A DNA stretch of 40,886 nucleotides from an uncultured Muribaculaceae bacterium. Its GTDB lineage: Bacteria; Bacteroidota; Bacteroidia; Bacteroidales; Muribaculaceae. Of this stretch, positions 40,866-40,886 are shown in pieces. Made by a program: the position numbers and the translations under genes. The stretch lies in NCBI GenBank assembly GCA_947176745.1, contig CAMWRV010000023.1, positions 1 to 40,886 of the forward strand, in the 5' to 3' direction. The notes under the pieces are model-generated. The model was given only the letters and a program-made list of their open reading frames with translations. It was not told the DNA's origin and ran no database searches. Positions within the stretch are counted from its first letter, which is position 1; each line of letters begins with the position of its first letter.

Positions 40866-40886
40866 ATGAGTAGCAACATCAAAGTC
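40866..40886 (+). CDS. Start of an unidentified gene, possibly mobile-element HTH/Zn protein
   Basis: The last 21 bases read ATG and six more codons (MSSNIKV) up to the window edge. Many small zinc-finger or helix-turn-helix proteins next to integrases in Bacteroidales mobile elements begin with a similar Met-Ser/Asn-Asn-Ile motif, and the upstream repeats fit. Seven codons cannot prove this, so the call is only a lead. Confidence 0.3.

Overview
The window looks like a chromosomal segment of a Bacteroidales bacterium with moderately high GC, most likely a member of the Muribaculaceae or a close relative (inference from gene content and style, no database search). The evidence is Bacteroidetes-type promoters (TTTG, 19-21 bases, TAnnTTTG) and Bacteroidetes-specific proteins: GldH-family lipoprotein, the Bacteroidetes form of LptD, a TPR/transmembrane/LuxR-type regulator, TonB-dependent and beta-barrel outer-membrane proteins, and a PSP1/RicT protein. 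No rRNA, tRNA, complete insertion sequence or CRISPR array is visible.

Layout. 1-3054 (minus): one operon from a single promoter encoding a GumN/TraB-like secreted protein, an ABC ATPase, its membrane partner, a small YtrA-type GntR regulator and the start of a second ABC ATPase. 3322-6439: SulP anion transporter, purN (minus) and a SprT-like zinc protease. 6552-9347: LptD-like outer-membrane protein. 9420-10141: an AT-richer cassette on the minus strand, a four-helix-bundle protein with a twelve-unit 9-bp repeat array in front of it. 10216-12561: coiled-coil ZapB-like protein, zapA, rny. 12570-17203: ricT-like gene, gldH, an M24 aminopeptidase carrying an exact in-frame 144-bp tandem duplication, and a CCA-adding enzyme. 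17393-20361: rplM-rpsI-rpsB-tsf with a probable L13 leader RNA and two clear terminators. 20528-24375: PAP2 phosphatase, RecD-like helicase (minus), enolase. 24517-26493: OPT-family transporter.

26664-29733 is a compact group of SGNH hydrolase, TonB-dependent receptor with a Cys-Cys plug motif, and a periplasmic heavy-metal-associated (HMA) protein, which together suggest metal acquisition. It is followed by a membrane-spanning TPR-HTH regulator and a beta-barrel outer-membrane protein with its own strong promoter. 34066-36897: a small beta-barrel protein, a YitT/DUF2179 membrane protein and miaA, then pepT (minus). 38251-40616: a NUC1 endonuclease and mnmE, whose G domain contains an unusual Cys/His-rich 9-bp-repeat insertion. 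The last 150 bases hold short direct repeats and the first seven codons of a gene that may open a mobile element.

Most of the window is housekeeping sequence. The most unusual items are the exact duplication in the M24 peptidase gene, the Cys/His repeat in MnmE, the four-helix-bundle gene with its repeat array, the GTTGTA/TACAAC cluster at the ABC operon promoter, and the repeats at the right edge.
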